Assembly (NCBI RefSeq): GCF_905397275.1
Contig: NZ_CAJPUY010000004.1
Coordinates: forward strand, 309,150-373,149
DNA length: 64,000 nucleotides
Direction: 5' to 3'
Origin: Cupriavidus yeoncheonensis
GTDB lineage: Bacteria; Pseudomonadota; Gammaproteobacteria; Burkholderiales; Burkholderiaceae
The position numbers and the translations under genes were made by a program. Shown here piece after piece: positions 37,831 through 47,240 of the stretch (within the stretch, counting starts at the first letter, position 1; every line of letters starts with the position of its first letter). The notes beneath the pieces were generated by a model. That model was not told where the DNA came from. It made no database searches and saw nothing but the letters and a program-made list of their open reading frames with translations.

Positions 37831-38550
37831 ATGTCTTCGAGCCAGCTTCCCCACTCCGTTGCCACGTCTCCCGACGCAACGCCGCTGCTACAGCGCGCCG
37901 GCTGGATCGCCGCGCCCGTGGGCTTCCTCGCCTACGAGTCGGCTCTCCATCACGCGGCGCACACGCCGGGCGGCCAAGTTGGCGCGCTGATGCTGGGCCT
38001 GGCGCCGTTCGTGCTGATTGCACTGGCCGCCGCGTGGCGGTCTGCCGCGCGCCTGCCCTGGCTGCTCCTGCTGGCCGCCTGTGGCGCCGCGCTGTGGCTG
38101 GGCCGCCTTCCACTGGCCGCACATTTCGGCTGGACTTACTTCCTTCAGCACTTTGGCGCGAACGCGGCGCTGGCCGCCATGTTCGGCCGCACGCTGCGCC
38201 AGGGCACGCCGCTGTGCACGGAGTTCGCGGCGGCAGTGCATGGGCCGCTGACGCCGGAGATGCGGCACTACACACGGCGTGTCACGCAGGCCTGGACCCT
38301 GTTCTTCGCGCTGACGGCGGCGGTATCGCTGGTCCTGTTCGCGCTCGCGCCGATGCCCGCCTGGTCGACCTTCGCCAATCTCGGCACGCCCGTGCTGATC
38401 GCAGCGATGTTCGTGGCCGAAGCCGCCTGCCGCCGCGCCGTCCTGCCGGCGGCGAAGCACACCGGCGTGCTCGATGCCGTGCGCGGTGCCGTGCGCGGTT
38501 ATCGGGCCGTCATGACTGAGCGCGCCAGCCGTGCCGGCACGTCGCACTGA
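37831..38550 (+). CDS. COG4648-type membrane protein (ApeG-like position)
   Basis: Membrane protein of 239 residues with about six hydrophobic segments: WIAAPVGFLAYESALHH, LMLGLAPFVLIALAAAW, LPWLLLLAACGAALWLG, LPLAAHFGWTYFLQHF, AWTLFFALTAAVSLVLFAL and LGTPVLIAAMFVAEA. A conserved hydrophilic loop MRHYTRRVTQAWTLFF lies between them. Genes of this type recur in aryl polyene and related ketosynthase clusters; their biochemical role is unknown. It is first in the rightward operon. The start at 37831 lacks a strong ribosome-binding site. Confidence 0.78.
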   Translation: MSSSQLPHSVATSPDATPLLQRAGWIAAPVGFLAYESALHHAAHTPGGQVGALMLGLAPFVLIALAAAWRSAARLPWLLLLAACGAALWLGRLPLAAHFGWTYFLQHFGANAALAAMFGRTLRQGTPLCTEFAAAVHGPLTPEMRHYTRRVTQAWTLFFALTAAVSLVLFALAPMPAWSTFANLGTPVLIAAMFVAEAACRRAVLPAAKHTGVLDAVRGAVRGYRAVMTERASRAGTSH

Positions 38551-38563
38551 ACGCGGGTTGCCC

Positions 38564-40279
38564 ATGACCACGTTCCCGCTACTCTCGCACCCGACGCCGG
38601 ACAGCGTCGTCGCCTGGCAAGGCGGGCAGGCCATCACGGCCAGCCGGTTCCTTGCCGACGTCAACGCACTGGCTGCGCGACTGCCTGCCGCTCAGCATGT
38701 CTTCAACGCCTGCACGGACCGCTACCGCTTCGCGGTCGGCCTCTGCGCCGCGCTGCTGTGCGGCAAGGTGAGCCTGCTGCCGCCGTCGCAGACCCCGGAC
38801 ATGGTGCGGCAGCTGGCGGCCTTTGCGCCTGATCTCTACTGCCTGCATGACGAGGCGGATTGCAATGTGGATCTGCCGCGCTTCTTCTATGCCGGCGGGG
38901 AAAATCCCACGACGCCCGCCGCGCAGCCGACCATACCGGAGGTCCCTGCCGACCGGCTGATGGCCCACGTATTCACGTCGGGCTCGACCGGCCAGCCCGT
39001 CGCGCATGCCAAGACCTGGGGCGCGATGGTACGCGGCGCGCGCGCCACGGCGCAGCGCCTCGGGCTGCTCGACGGCCGCGCGTGGACCCTGGTCGGTACG
39101 CTGCCGCCGCAGCACATGTTCGGCCTGGAAGCGACCGTCATGCTGGCGCTGCAAGGCGGCGCGGCACTGGCCTGCGCCACGGCCTTCTATCCGGCCGATA
39201 TCCGCGCCGCCCTGCAAGCGGTTCCGCGGCCACGCGCGCTGGTGACCTCGCCGGTGCACCTGCGCGCGCTGCTGCAGGCTGGCAGCGAGCTCCCCCCGGC
39301 CGACCTGGTGCTCTCCGCCACGGCCCCGCTGGGCCGTGCATTGGCGCGGCAGGCACAGACCGGCCTGGCGGCACCCGTGACGGAGATCTATGGCAGCACC
39401 GAGACCGGCGCACTCGCCACGCGCGCAACGGCCGCAACAGAGGAATGGACGCTGCTGCCCGGCATCACGCTCGATCATCGCCCCGAACCTTCCGCCGGCG
39501 CCGCGACGGTGACCTGGGCCATGGGCGGCCACATCGACCAGCCGGTCGCGCTCGGCGATGCCATCGGGCCGATCGACGCCGCGCGTTTCCGGCTCCATGG
39601 CCGCAAGGCCGACATGATCAAGATCGCCGGCAAGCGCACCTCGCTCGCCTACCTGAACCAGCAGCTCACCAGCATTGACGGCGTGCAGGACGGCACCTTC
39701 TTCCTGCCCGACGACGTGCACGAAGACGAGGCCGCCGGCCGCGTGGTGCGCCTGGTGGCGCTGGCCGTGGCCCCCGGCGTGACGGCCGCACATATCCTGC
39801 AGGCGCTGCGCGGGCGCATCGACGCCGCCTTCCTGCCCCGCCCGCTGTGCCTGGTCGGGCAACTGCCGCGCAACGCCGCGGGCAAGCTGCCGCGCGAAGC
39901 GCTGGCGCCGCTGGTCGCGGCCCGGCTTGCGCAACGCCATGCGCCGGGCTTTGTGATCGACGCCGGGCACCCGGCATTGGCCGGCCATTTCCCGGGCAAC
40001 CCCGTGGTGCCCGGCGTGGTGCTGCTGGACCATGCCATCCTGCAGATCGGCGCGGCGCTCGGGCGCCCGGTGGCGGTCAGCCAGGTCGGCACGGTCAAGT
40101 TCCTCAGTCCGGTCCGGCCCGGTGAACGGGTCGAGGTCGATCACCAGTTGCAGGACGAGGATACCGGCGCGGCCCTGGCCTCGATCCGCTTCAGGCTGAG
40201 CGCGGGCGGGCGCGACGTGGCCAGCGGCACGCTGACCATGCGGCCGGCCCCGGGCCGCCAGGAGGCATCGCCATGCTGA
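38564..40279 (+). CDS. AMP-dependent ligase fused to hotdog dehydratase
   Basis: Fusion protein of 571 residues. Residues about 1-440 form an acyl-adenylate ligase: P-loop HVFTSGSTGQPVAHAK, EIYGSTETGALA, LHGRKADMIKIAGKR and catalytic Lys in RNAAGKLPRE. The last 105 residues are a FabA/FabZ-like hotdog domain with HPALAGHFPGNPVVPGVVLLDHAI. The ligase would load an aryl or acyl starter onto the ACP (ApeH role), and the dehydratase removes water from the 3-hydroxy intermediate (ApeI role). The next gene overlaps by 7 bp. Confidence 0.9.
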   Translation: MTTFPLLSHPTPDSVVAWQGGQAITASRFLADVNALAARLPAAQHVFNACTDRYRFAVGLCAALLCGKVSLLPPSQTPDMVRQLAAFAPDLYCLHDEADCNVDLPRFFYAGGENPTTPAAQPTIPEVPADRLMAHVFTSGSTGQPVAHAKTWGAMVRGARATAQRLGLLDGRAWTLVGTLPPQHMFGLEATVMLALQGGAALACATAFYPADIRAALQAVPRPRALVTSPVHLRALLQAGSELPPADLVLSATAPLGRALARQAQTGLAAPVTEIYGSTETGALATRATAATEEWTLLPGITLDHRPEPSAGAATVTWAMGGHIDQPVALGDAIGPIDAARFRLHGRKADMIKIAGKRTSLAYLNQQLTSIDGVQDGTFFLPDDVHEDEAAGRVVRLVALAVAPGVTAAHILQALRGRIDAAFLPRPLCLVGQLPRNAAGKLPREALAPLVAARLAQRHAPGFVIDAGHPALAGHFPGNPVVPGVVLLDHAILQIGAALGRPVAVSQVGTVKFLSPVRPGERVEVDHQLQDEDTGAALASIRFRLSAGGRDVASGTLTMRPAPGRQEASPC

Positions 40280-41244
40280 CCTGGCTCCGCAAGGCACAGC
40301 CGCTGGACGCGAACTGGTCCGGCCGGCAGGAACGCAGCAACGTCACGCTGATGCGCATCATGACGTGGATCTCGCTGGCGCTCGGCCGTCCCGCCGGACG
40401 CGTGGTGCTGCGGCTGATCGCGGCCTATTTCACGCTGTGCTCGCCGGCGGCACGCCATGCGTCGCGCGCCTACATGGACCGCGCGCTCGGCCGCGAGGCC
40501 GGCTGGATCGACGGCTTCCGCCATGTCTTCACGTTCGCGTCGACGATCCACGACCGCATCTACCTGCTCAACGGACGGTTCGACCTGTTCGATATCCGCC
40601 TGCACGGCCAGGAGCAGCTCGAGGAGGCCATGGCGCGCGGGCAAGGCGCGTTCCTGCTCGGTGCGCACCTGGGCAGCTTCGAGGTGGCCCGCGCGATGGG
40701 CCGCCAGCATCCGGACATGCGGGTCGCGATCACCATGTACGAAGAGAACGCCCACAAGCTCAACGACGTGCTGCAGTCGATCAACCCGGCCATGCGGCGC
40801 GACATGATCACGCTCGGCAAGGTCGATGCCATGCTCAAGGTGCGCGACTACCTCGACCGCGGCTACATGATCGGCATGCTGGCCGACCGCACGCTGTCGC
40901 AGCGCGCCACCGACCCGATCCAGCAGTGCGATTTCCTCGGCGCGCCCACGGGTTTCCCGACCGGACCGCTGCGCATGGCGGCGATGCTGCGCCGGCCGGT
41001 GTTCTTCATCACGGGGCTGTATCGCGGCGGCAATCGCTATGATGTGCACTTCGTGCGGCTGGCCGATTTCTCGCAGGTCGCGCGCGGGCGCCGCGAGGCC
41101 GAGGTACAGGGTGCGCTGCAGCGCTACGTGGCGCTGCTCGAACAGTTCTGCCGCAGCGCCCCCTACAACTGGTTCAACTTCTACGATTTCTGGCACGCCG
41201 GCCCGCCGCTGTCCGAGCAGCCGCCCCCCGGCAACGAGCCCTGA
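40273..41244 (+). CDS. LpxL/HtrB-like lysophospholipid acyltransferase
   Basis: Acyltransferase of 323 residues. The catalytic HxxxxE-type motif is in GAHLGSFEVARAMG; FLGAPTGFPTGPLRMAAMLRRPVFF and NWFNFYDFW are LpxL/LPLAT family landmarks. An amphipathic or membrane-proximal N-terminus (LMRIMTWISLALGRPAGRVVLRLIAAYFTL) anchors it. A consensus AGGAGG ribosome-binding site precedes the ATG inside the upstream gene. It probably transfers the finished acyl chain from ACP to a glycerolipid or sugar acceptor. Confidence 0.88.
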   Translation: MLTWLRKAQPLDANWSGRQERSNVTLMRIMTWISLALGRPAGRVVLRLIAAYFTLCSPAARHASRAYMDRALGREAGWIDGFRHVFTFASTIHDRIYLLNGRFDLFDIRLHGQEQLEEAMARGQGAFLLGAHLGSFEVARAMGRQHPDMRVAITMYEENAHKLNDVLQSINPAMRRDMITLGKVDAMLKVRDYLDRGYMIGMLADRTLSQRATDPIQQCDFLGAPTGFPTGPLRMAAMLRRPVFFITGLYRGGNRYDVHFVRLADFSQVARGRREAEVQGALQRYVALLEQFCRSAPYNWFNFYDFWHAGPPLSEQPPPGNEP

Positions 41245-41247
41245 CCC

Positions 41248-41853
41248 ATGCGCCGAATCCGCCTGATCCTGCCAGCCCTGGTGCTGGGCGTTGCGCTGTT
41301 GCCCGCCATGACCGGCCGGGCGCTGGCCGCTGACAGCGGCCCGGCCGCCTGGGGCGTCGACCAGCTCATGTCCGCGCTCGCGCAGCGCAAGTCCGGCCGC
41401 GTGCAGTTCACCGAGAAGAAGTACCTGGCCATCCTGGAGCGCCCGGTGGAATCGAGCGGCGAACTCGTCTTCGTCGCGCCGGACCACCTGGAGAAACGCA
41501 CCGTCGCGCCCAAGCCCGAAAACCTGGTGCTCGACGGCGACATGATGACCGTGGAACGCGGCGGCAAGCGCTTCACCCTGCCGCTGCAGAACTACCCCGA
41601 GATCGCCGCGTTCATCGAGAGCATCCGCGGCACGCTCGCGGGCAACCGCACCGCGCTGGAGCGCTACTACAAGCTGGGCGTGGAAGGCCGCGCCAGCCGC
41701 TGGACGCTGACGCTCACGCCGGCCGATTCGCGCATGGCCGCCATCATCAGCCAGGTGCGCATCGACGGCGCCCATGACGCGCTGGACAGCGTGGAAATCC
41801 GCCAGGCCGACGGCGACCGCTCGGTCATGAAGATCCGCCCCGCCAGGCCATGA
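41248..41853 (+). CDS. LolA-like periplasmic lipid carrier
   Basis: Exported protein of 201 residues with a signal peptide (LILPALVLGVALLPAMTGRALA). The LolA/LolB half-barrel region contains GVDQLMSALAQRKSGRVQFTEKKYLAILERPVESSGELVFVAPDHLEKRT and later IRIDGAHDAL-like strands. Such proteins in APE clusters are thought to ferry the lipid across the periplasm. The stop overlaps the ATG of the exporter gene (ATGA). Confidence 0.86.
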   Translation: MRRIRLILPALVLGVALLPAMTGRALAADSGPAAWGVDQLMSALAQRKSGRVQFTEKKYLAILERPVESSGELVFVAPDHLEKRTVAPKPENLVLDGDMMTVERGGKRFTLPLQNYPEIAAFIESIRGTLAGNRTALERYYKLGVEGRASRWTLTLTPADSRMAAIISQVRIDGAHDALDSVEIRQADGDRSVMKIRPARP

Positions 41854-44309
41854 TGTTCGCGCCGCGCGGCGGGCCGCGTCCAACCGCCCTGCCGGCCGCG
41901 CGCCTGGCCGTGGTGCTCTGGCTGGCGTGGCTGCTGGCCTGCGCGGCGGTCGTCACGCGCACGAGTTTTACCGCGGACCTGTCGGCCTTCCTGCCGCGCA
42001 TGCCGAGCGCCGAACAGCAGTTGCTGGTGGACCAGTTGCGCGAAGGGCTGGTCTCGCGCCTGATCCTGGTCGGCGTGGAAGGCGGCGATGCGGACGGGCG
42101 CGCAGCGGTCTCGCGCGCCATGGCCGCGCAGCTGCGCAAGGATGCAGGCTTCTCCGCCATCAGCAACGGCGAGCCGGTCAACCAGGCGGCCGACCAGCGC
42201 TATCTCTACAACCACCGCTACCTGCTGAGCCCTTCGGTCACGCCCGAACGGTTCTCGCAGCAGGGGCTCACGGCGGCCGTCGCGGACACCTTCGACCTGC
42301 TGGCGTCCCCCGCCGGGCTCTTCACCAAGTCGCTGCTGCCGCGCGACCCCACTGGCGAGGTGATGTCGGTGATGTCGCAGCTCGACGCCCGGCAGCGCGT
42401 GCCGATGCATGCCGGCGCCTGGGTCTCGCGCGATGGCCGGCGTGCCGTGCTGCTCGCGCAGACGGCCAGCGCCGGTTCCGATACCGACGGCCAGGCCAGG
42501 GCCATTGACGCCATCCGCGAGGCCTTCGCCGTCGCGGCCAGGGCCGGTCCGTACCGTCTCGTGATGACGGGGCCCGGCGTGTTCTCGGTCAAGGCGCGCG
42601 ACACCATCCGGCATGACGTGGAGCGGCTGTCGGCCATCGGCATCGCCATCATCGTCACGCTCTTGCTGGTGGTGTACCGGTCGGTGCCGCTGCTGGTGCT
42701 CGGGCTGGTCCCGGTGCTGTCCGGCGCCCTGGCCGGGGTGGCGGCGGTCAGCCTTGGCTTCGGCGGCACGGTGCACGGGCTGACGCTTGGCTTCGGCACC
42801 ACGCTGATCGGCGAAGCCGTGGACTACTCCATCTACCTGTTCGTCCAGTCGGCGCAGTACACGCGTGGCGGGCAGCGCGACAACCGCGCGTGGATTGCCG
42901 GCTTCTGGCCAACCGTGCGGCTCGGCGTGCTGACCTCGGTGTGCGGCTTTGCCTCGCTGCTGCTGTCGGGGTTTCCCGGGCTGGCGCAACTGGGCCTGTA
43001 CTCGATCGCCGGCCTGGCCACGGCCGCGCTGGTGACGCGCTTCGTGCTGCCGCACCTGGTTCCGGCCACCCTGCACCTGCGCGACGTCACGCCGCTCGGC
43101 ACGCGCCTGGCCGCGCTGCTGGCCCGCGCCGGCCGCCTGCGCTGGCTGGTCGCGGTGGTGGCCATTGCCGCCTGTGCCGTGCTGTGGGCCCGCCACGACA
43201 CCCTGTGGGGACGCGAGCTGTCGGCGCTGAGCCCCGTACCGGCGGCGGAACAGGCGCTCGATGCCTCGCTGCGCGCGGATCTTGGCGCGCCGGATGTGCG
43301 CTACCTGGTGGTGCTGTCCGGCCCGGACCAGGAGTCCGTGCTGGAGGGTGCCGAGCGCGTGGCGCGGCAGCTCGACCCGCTGGTCGCGTCCGGCGTCATC
43401 GGCGGCTACGAAAGCCCGGCGCGCTATCTGCCCAGCGCCGCCACGCAGCGCGCGCGCCAGGCCAGCCTGCCGGCGCCCGACGAACTGGCGCGGCGCCTGC
43501 AAGCGGCGGTCGCGCAGCAACCGGTGCGCCCGGAATTGTTCGCCCCGTTCCTGGCCGAGGCCGGTCAGGCCCGCACGGCTGCGCCGCTGCAGCGCGAGGA
43601 CCTGAAGGGCACTTCGATGGCGCTGGCCATCGACGCCCTGCTCACGCAGCGCGGCGACCACTGGAACGCCACCCTGCCCCTGCGCGCGCCGGCAACGGCC
43701 AGGGCCACCGATGTGCTGGACAGCCAGCCGGTTCGCGCGGCGCTGGATCGCGCCGGTGCCAGCCACGCGCTCTTCGTCGACCTCAAGCGCGAGTCGGACC
43801 AGCTCTACGGCGGCTATATGCGCGAGGCGCTGCACCTGTCCCTGGGTGGCGTGCTCGCCATCCTCGTGCTGTTGTCGGTGGCGCTGCGTTCGCCCCGCCG
43901 CGTGCTGGCGACCGTACTTCCGCTTGCCGCGGCGGCGCTGGCTGTCATGGGCGGGCTTGCCGCGCTGGGGCAGCCGCTCAACCTGCTGCACCTGGTGGGC
44001 CTGCTGCTTCTGGTGGCGGTCGGATCGAACTACGCGCTGTTCTTCAACGGCGCGGCCAGTACGGGGCCGGCAACGGCCATTTCGGCGCATACACTGGTAT
44101 CGCTGCTGCTGGCCAACCTGACCACCGTGGCGGCCTTCGGCCTGCTGGCCTGGTCGGACCTGCCGCTGCTCAAGGCATTCGGGCTGACGGTGGGGCCGGG
44201 GGCGGTACTGGCGCTGTGCTTCTCTGCCATCCTGGCGCGTGCGCCGGCGGGCGGCAGCCGCGCCAAGGCCGGGCAACCGGAAGACGTAACCGGAAGACGT
44301 CCGAGATGA
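41850..44309 (+). CDS. MMPL/RND-type lipid exporter
   Basis: Inner-membrane transporter of 819 residues with the RND layout: one N-terminal helix (LAVVLWLAWLLACAAVVTR), a periplasmic domain, then two five- to six-helix blocks. Helix 4-5 region GGTVHGLTLGFGTTLIGEAVDYSIYLFV and the mirrored LLHLVGLLLLVAVGSNYALFF are the MMPL landmarks. It likely flips or extracts the polyene lipid for delivery to the LolA-like carrier and outer membrane. It overlaps both neighbours by 4 bp. Confidence 0.9.
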   Translation: MMFAPRGGPRPTALPAARLAVVLWLAWLLACAAVVTRTSFTADLSAFLPRMPSAEQQLLVDQLREGLVSRLILVGVEGGDADGRAAVSRAMAAQLRKDAGFSAISNGEPVNQAADQRYLYNHRYLLSPSVTPERFSQQGLTAAVADTFDLLASPAGLFTKSLLPRDPTGEVMSVMSQLDARQRVPMHAGAWVSRDGRRAVLLAQTASAGSDTDGQARAIDAIREAFAVAARAGPYRLVMTGPGVFSVKARDTIRHDVERLSAIGIAIIVTLLLVVYRSVPLLVLGLVPVLSGALAGVAAVSLGFGGTVHGLTLGFGTTLIGEAVDYSIYLFVQSAQYTRGGQRDNRAWIAGFWPTVRLGVLTSVCGFASLLLSGFPGLAQLGLYSIAGLATAALVTRFVLPHLVPATLHLRDVTPLGTRLAALLARAGRLRWLVAVVAIAACAVLWARHDTLWGRELSALSPVPAAEQALDASLRADLGAPDVRYLVVLSGPDQESVLEGAERVARQLDPLVASGVIGGYESPARYLPSAATQRARQASLPAPDELARRLQAAVAQQPVRPELFAPFLAEAGQARTAAPLQREDLKGTSMALAIDALLTQRGDHWNATLPLRAPATARATDVLDSQPVRAALDRAGASHALFVDLKRESDQLYGGYMREALHLSLGGVLAILVLLSVALRSPRRVLATVLPLAAAALAVMGGLAALGQPLNLLHLVGLLLLVAVGSNYALFFNGAASTGPATAISAHTLVSLLLANLTTVAAFGLLAWSDLPLLKAFGLTVGPGAVLALCFSAILARAPAGGSRAKAGQPEDVTGRRPR

Positions 44310-45175
44310 AACCCGCGACACCCCTGCCCGCCCCGGCACACGGCCAGACCCAGGCCACCACGCGCCACTGGCGTCCGGGCATGCTGCTGTGCGGCGCGGG
44401 CGTGGTGCACGCCGGCGCTGCCGTGGCCGTGCTGGCCAACCCGTCCACGCTGCCATGGGCCGCGGCAGGCGTCGGCGCCACGCACGCGGCGCTGGCAGCC
44501 GTGGGACTGTGGCCACGCAGCACCTGGCTGGGCCCGAACGTGCTGCGGCTGCCGCGCGCGGCAGGCAATAGCGTGGTGCTGACATTCGACGACGGCCCCC
44601 ATCCGGAACTCACGCCACGCGTGCTCGACGTGCTCGACCGTCACGGCGCGCGGGCCACGTTCTTCTGCATCGGCGAACGCGCGGCGCGCTACCCGGGCCT
44701 GGTGCGCGAGATTGCGCGCAGGGGCCACACGGTGGAAAACCACAGCATGCATCACCGGCTGGACTTCTCGATCTTCGGGCCCTGGCGCATGCGCCGGGAA
44801 ATCCGCGACGCCCAGCACCTGCTTGGAGACATCACCGGGCAACCGCCGCGCTATTTCCGCGCGTCGGCCGGCCTGCGCAACCCGTTCCTTGAACCGATCC
44901 TGTGCACGGAGGGCCTGCAGCTGGCGGCATGGACCCGGCGCGGCTTCGACACGCGCAACGGGGACCGCGCGGCCCGCGTCGTGCAGCGCCTCGCGCATAA
45001 CCTGGCCGCTGGCGATATCCTGCTGCTGCATGACGGCAACAGCGGGGTCGACCCTGCAGGCAGGCCGCACTGCACGACAGTGCTGCCCGGGCTGCTGACG
45101 TCCATTGCCGATGCCGGCCTGCAGTGCGTGACGCTGCCCGCCGGCATGGCGGCAGAGGCGCCGCGCACGGCTTGA
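44306..45175 (+). CDS. NodB-type polysaccharide deacetylase
   Basis: Protein of 289 residues. Two hydrophobic segments (GMLLCGAGVVHAGAAVAVLA and AAGVGATHAALAAVGLW) precede a NodB domain. The metal-binding motifs TFDDGPHPELTP (Asp pair) and VENHSMHH (His pair) are present, and LLLHDG closes the active site. The third NodB motif, usually RPPxG, reads RASAG here. The ATGA overlap with the exporter gene places it firmly in the operon, so it may deacetylate a sugar added by the glycosyltransferase. Deacetylases are not standard APE components. Confidence 0.85.
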   Translation: MKPATPLPAPAHGQTQATTRHWRPGMLLCGAGVVHAGAAVAVLANPSTLPWAAAGVGATHAALAAVGLWPRSTWLGPNVLRLPRAAGNSVVLTFDDGPHPELTPRVLDVLDRHGARATFFCIGERAARYPGLVREIARRGHTVENHSMHHRLDFSIFGPWRMRREIRDAQHLLGDITGQPPRYFRASAGLRNPFLEPILCTEGLQLAAWTRRGFDTRNGDRAARVVQRLAHNLAAGDILLLHDGNSGVDPAGRPHCTTVLPGLLTSIADAGLQCVTLPAGMAAEAPRTA

Positions 45176-45179
45176 TACA

Positions 45180-46415
45180 ATGACTTCACCCCCGCGCCCC
45201 CCACACACGCACCCAGTGTCGCCGCTCCATCTCTCCCACTTCACCGCCACCAGTTGCATCGGCACCGGGCTTGACGACACGCTGAGCGCCCTGCGCGAAC
45301 AGCGCGGCGGCCTGGCGCCATGCCGGTTCGCAGACGTCCGCCTGGATACCTGGATCGGAGAGGTACCGGGCGTGGATGACGTCGCCCTTCCCCCGGCGCT
45401 CGCGGGCTTCGAATGCCGCAATAATCGCCTGGCGCTGCTCGCGCTGGAACAGGATGCCTTCGCCGATCGTGTCAGGGAGGCCGTGGCGCGGTATGGCGCG
45501 GACCGGATCGGGGTGTTCCTCGGCACCAGTACGGCCGGCGTGCTGCAGACCGAGCTTGCCTACCGCCAGCGCGACCCGCAGACCGGCGCACTGCCTGCAG
45601 GATTCAGCTATGCCGGCACCCACAGTCCGTATTCGCTGCCGGGCTTCGTGCGCGCGTACTTCGGGCTGAAAGGTCCGGCCGCCGCGGTGTCGTCGGCATG
45701 CTCGTCGGGCGCCAAGGTGTTTGCGTCGGCGCGCCGGCTGATGGAAGCCGGCCTGATCGACGCCGCCGTGGTGGGCGGCGTGGATTCGCTGTGCCACACC
45801 ACGCTGTATGGCTTCGGCTCGCTGGAATTGCTCTCGGACCAGCCGTGCCGGCCCTTTGACGCCGACCGCAACGGCATCTCGATCGGGGAAGCCGCGGCGT
45901 TCGTGCTGGTCGAACGCGCACCGGAGCCGGCACCCGAAGGCGCCATCCTGCTGCTGGGCATCGGGGAGTCGAGCGACGCGCACCATATGTCCTCGCCGCA
46001 CCCGGAGGGGCTGGGCGCGCGCATGGCCATGGAGCAGGCGCTGGCCAGCGCCGGCGTCGCGCCGGCACAGGTCGGCTACGTGAACCTGCACGGCACCGCC
46101 ACGCGTGCCAATGACACCGCCGAGGCGCGCGCGATCCACGCGCTGTTGCCGGGTACGCCGTGCAGCTCCACCAAGGGCGCCACCGGACATACGCTCGGCG
46201 CCGCGGGCGCGCTGGAAGCGGTGATCTGCGCGCTGGCGCTGCGTCACGGGCTGCTGCCGGGCGGCATCAACACCACGCAGGTGGATCCGGCGCTGACGGT
46301 CGACTATCGCCTCGCCAGCCGCGATCAGCCGCTGCGCCATGTGCTGAGCAACGCGTTCGGCTTCGGCGGTTCGAACTGCAGCCTGCTGCTCGGGCGCGCC
46401 ACTGGCGGGCAATGA
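45180..46415 (+). CDS. beta-ketoacyl-ACP synthase (ApeO-like)
   Basis: Condensing enzyme of 411 residues, FabF-type. The nucleophile Cys (C174) lies in VSSACSSGAKV, the two catalytic His in VNLHGTATRANDT and STKGATGHTLGAAG, and the C-terminal NAFGFGGSNCSLLLG loop is present. It elongates the ACP-bound chain. The next gene starts within its stop codon (ATGA) and encodes a ketosynthase-like partner, as in described ApeO-ApeC heterodimers. Confidence 0.9.
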   Translation: MTSPPRPPHTHPVSPLHLSHFTATSCIGTGLDDTLSALREQRGGLAPCRFADVRLDTWIGEVPGVDDVALPPALAGFECRNNRLALLALEQDAFADRVREAVARYGADRIGVFLGTSTAGVLQTELAYRQRDPQTGALPAGFSYAGTHSPYSLPGFVRAYFGLKGPAAAVSSACSSGAKVFASARRLMEAGLIDAAVVGGVDSLCHTTLYGFGSLELLSDQPCRPFDADRNGISIGEAAAFVLVERAPEPAPEGAILLLGIGESSDAHHMSSPHPEGLGARMAMEQALASAGVAPAQVGYVNLHGTATRANDTAEARAIHALLPGTPCSSTKGATGHTLGAAGALEAVICALALRHGLLPGGINTTQVDPALTVDYRLASRDQPLRHVLSNAFGFGGSNCSLLLGRATGGQ

Positions 46416-47239
46416 CCATGGGCGCACCGCTTTTCTCCTTTATCGAAGGCATCGGCGTGCTGGGCCCGGGGCTCGGCAACTGGACCCAGGCCGGCGACGT
46501 GCTCGCCGGCAGGCAGCCCTACCGGCCCGCGCCGACCGAACTGGCGCCCCCGGCCATCCTGCCACCCGCCGAGCGGCGCCGCAGCGGCACGGCCGTCAGG
46601 CTGGCGCTTGGCATCGGGCAACAGGCCGTGGACGCTGGCGGCATGGACGCGGCGGACCTGCCAACGGTAATTACGTCGTCGAGTGCGGACGGTCACAACT
46701 TCCACGCGATCTGCGAAGCCCTCGCGCAGCCCGAACCGCTGATGTCGCCCACGCGCTTCCACAACTCGGTGCACAACGTCGCGGCCGGGTACTGGTCGAT
46801 TGCCACGCGCGCCATGCGACCGGCCAATGTGCTGAGCGCGCTGGATGCAAGCTTCGCCGCCGGCCTGCTGGAAGCGGCCGCCCAGGTGTCGGCCGACCAG
46901 GAGCCGTGCCTGCTGATCGCCTACGACTCCGATTACCCGGAACCGCTGCGCACGCTGCGGCCCATTGCCGCGCCATTCGGCGTGGCGCTGCTGTTGTCGC
47001 CGCAAGCGTCGGACCGATCTCTGGCACGGATCGAAGTGGGATTGGCGCACGCGCCGGTCACGCCGATGGACGACGCCGCACTGGAGAGCCTGCGCCGCTC
47101 GGTACCGACCGCGCGCGCGCTGCCGTTGCTGCACGCCATTGCCATGCAGTCGGCCAGCACGGTCGTGATCGACTATCTGGACGACCTGCAGCTTCAGGTG
47201 GCGGTGCAGCCGTCCGCGCGGCCCGGGACTGGCGGATAG
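46412..47239 (+). CDS. truncated ketosynthase-like partner (ApeC / chain-length-factor type)
   Basis: Protein of 275 residues matching only the N-terminal ketosynthase half (beta-ketoacyl synthase N-terminal-like family). Thiolase-fold landmarks MDAADLPTVITSSSADGHN and RFHNSVHNVAAGYWSI are present. The segment aligned with the catalytic Cys reads NVLSALDASFAAGLLEA, so there is no nucleophile. Family knowledge says such proteins pair with an active ketosynthase and set chain length. Start ATG at 46412 overlaps the ketosynthase stop; a second ATG lies two codons later. Confidence 0.85.
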   Translation: MTMGAPLFSFIEGIGVLGPGLGNWTQAGDVLAGRQPYRPAPTELAPPAILPPAERRRSGTAVRLALGIGQQAVDAGGMDAADLPTVITSSSADGHNFHAICEALAQPEPLMSPTRFHNSVHNVAAGYWSIATRAMRPANVLSALDASFAAGLLEAAAQVSADQEPCLLIAYDSDYPEPLRTLRPIAAPFGVALLLSPQASDRSLARIEVGLAHAPVTPMDDAALESLRRSVPTARALPLLHAIAMQSASTVVIDYLDDLQLQVAVQPSARPGTGG

Positions 47240-47240
47240 C

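Noticed and set aside
41667..44585. Long minus-strand frame opposite the exporter gene
   Set aside because: Antisense shadow of the MMPL gene with Arg/Gln-rich translation.
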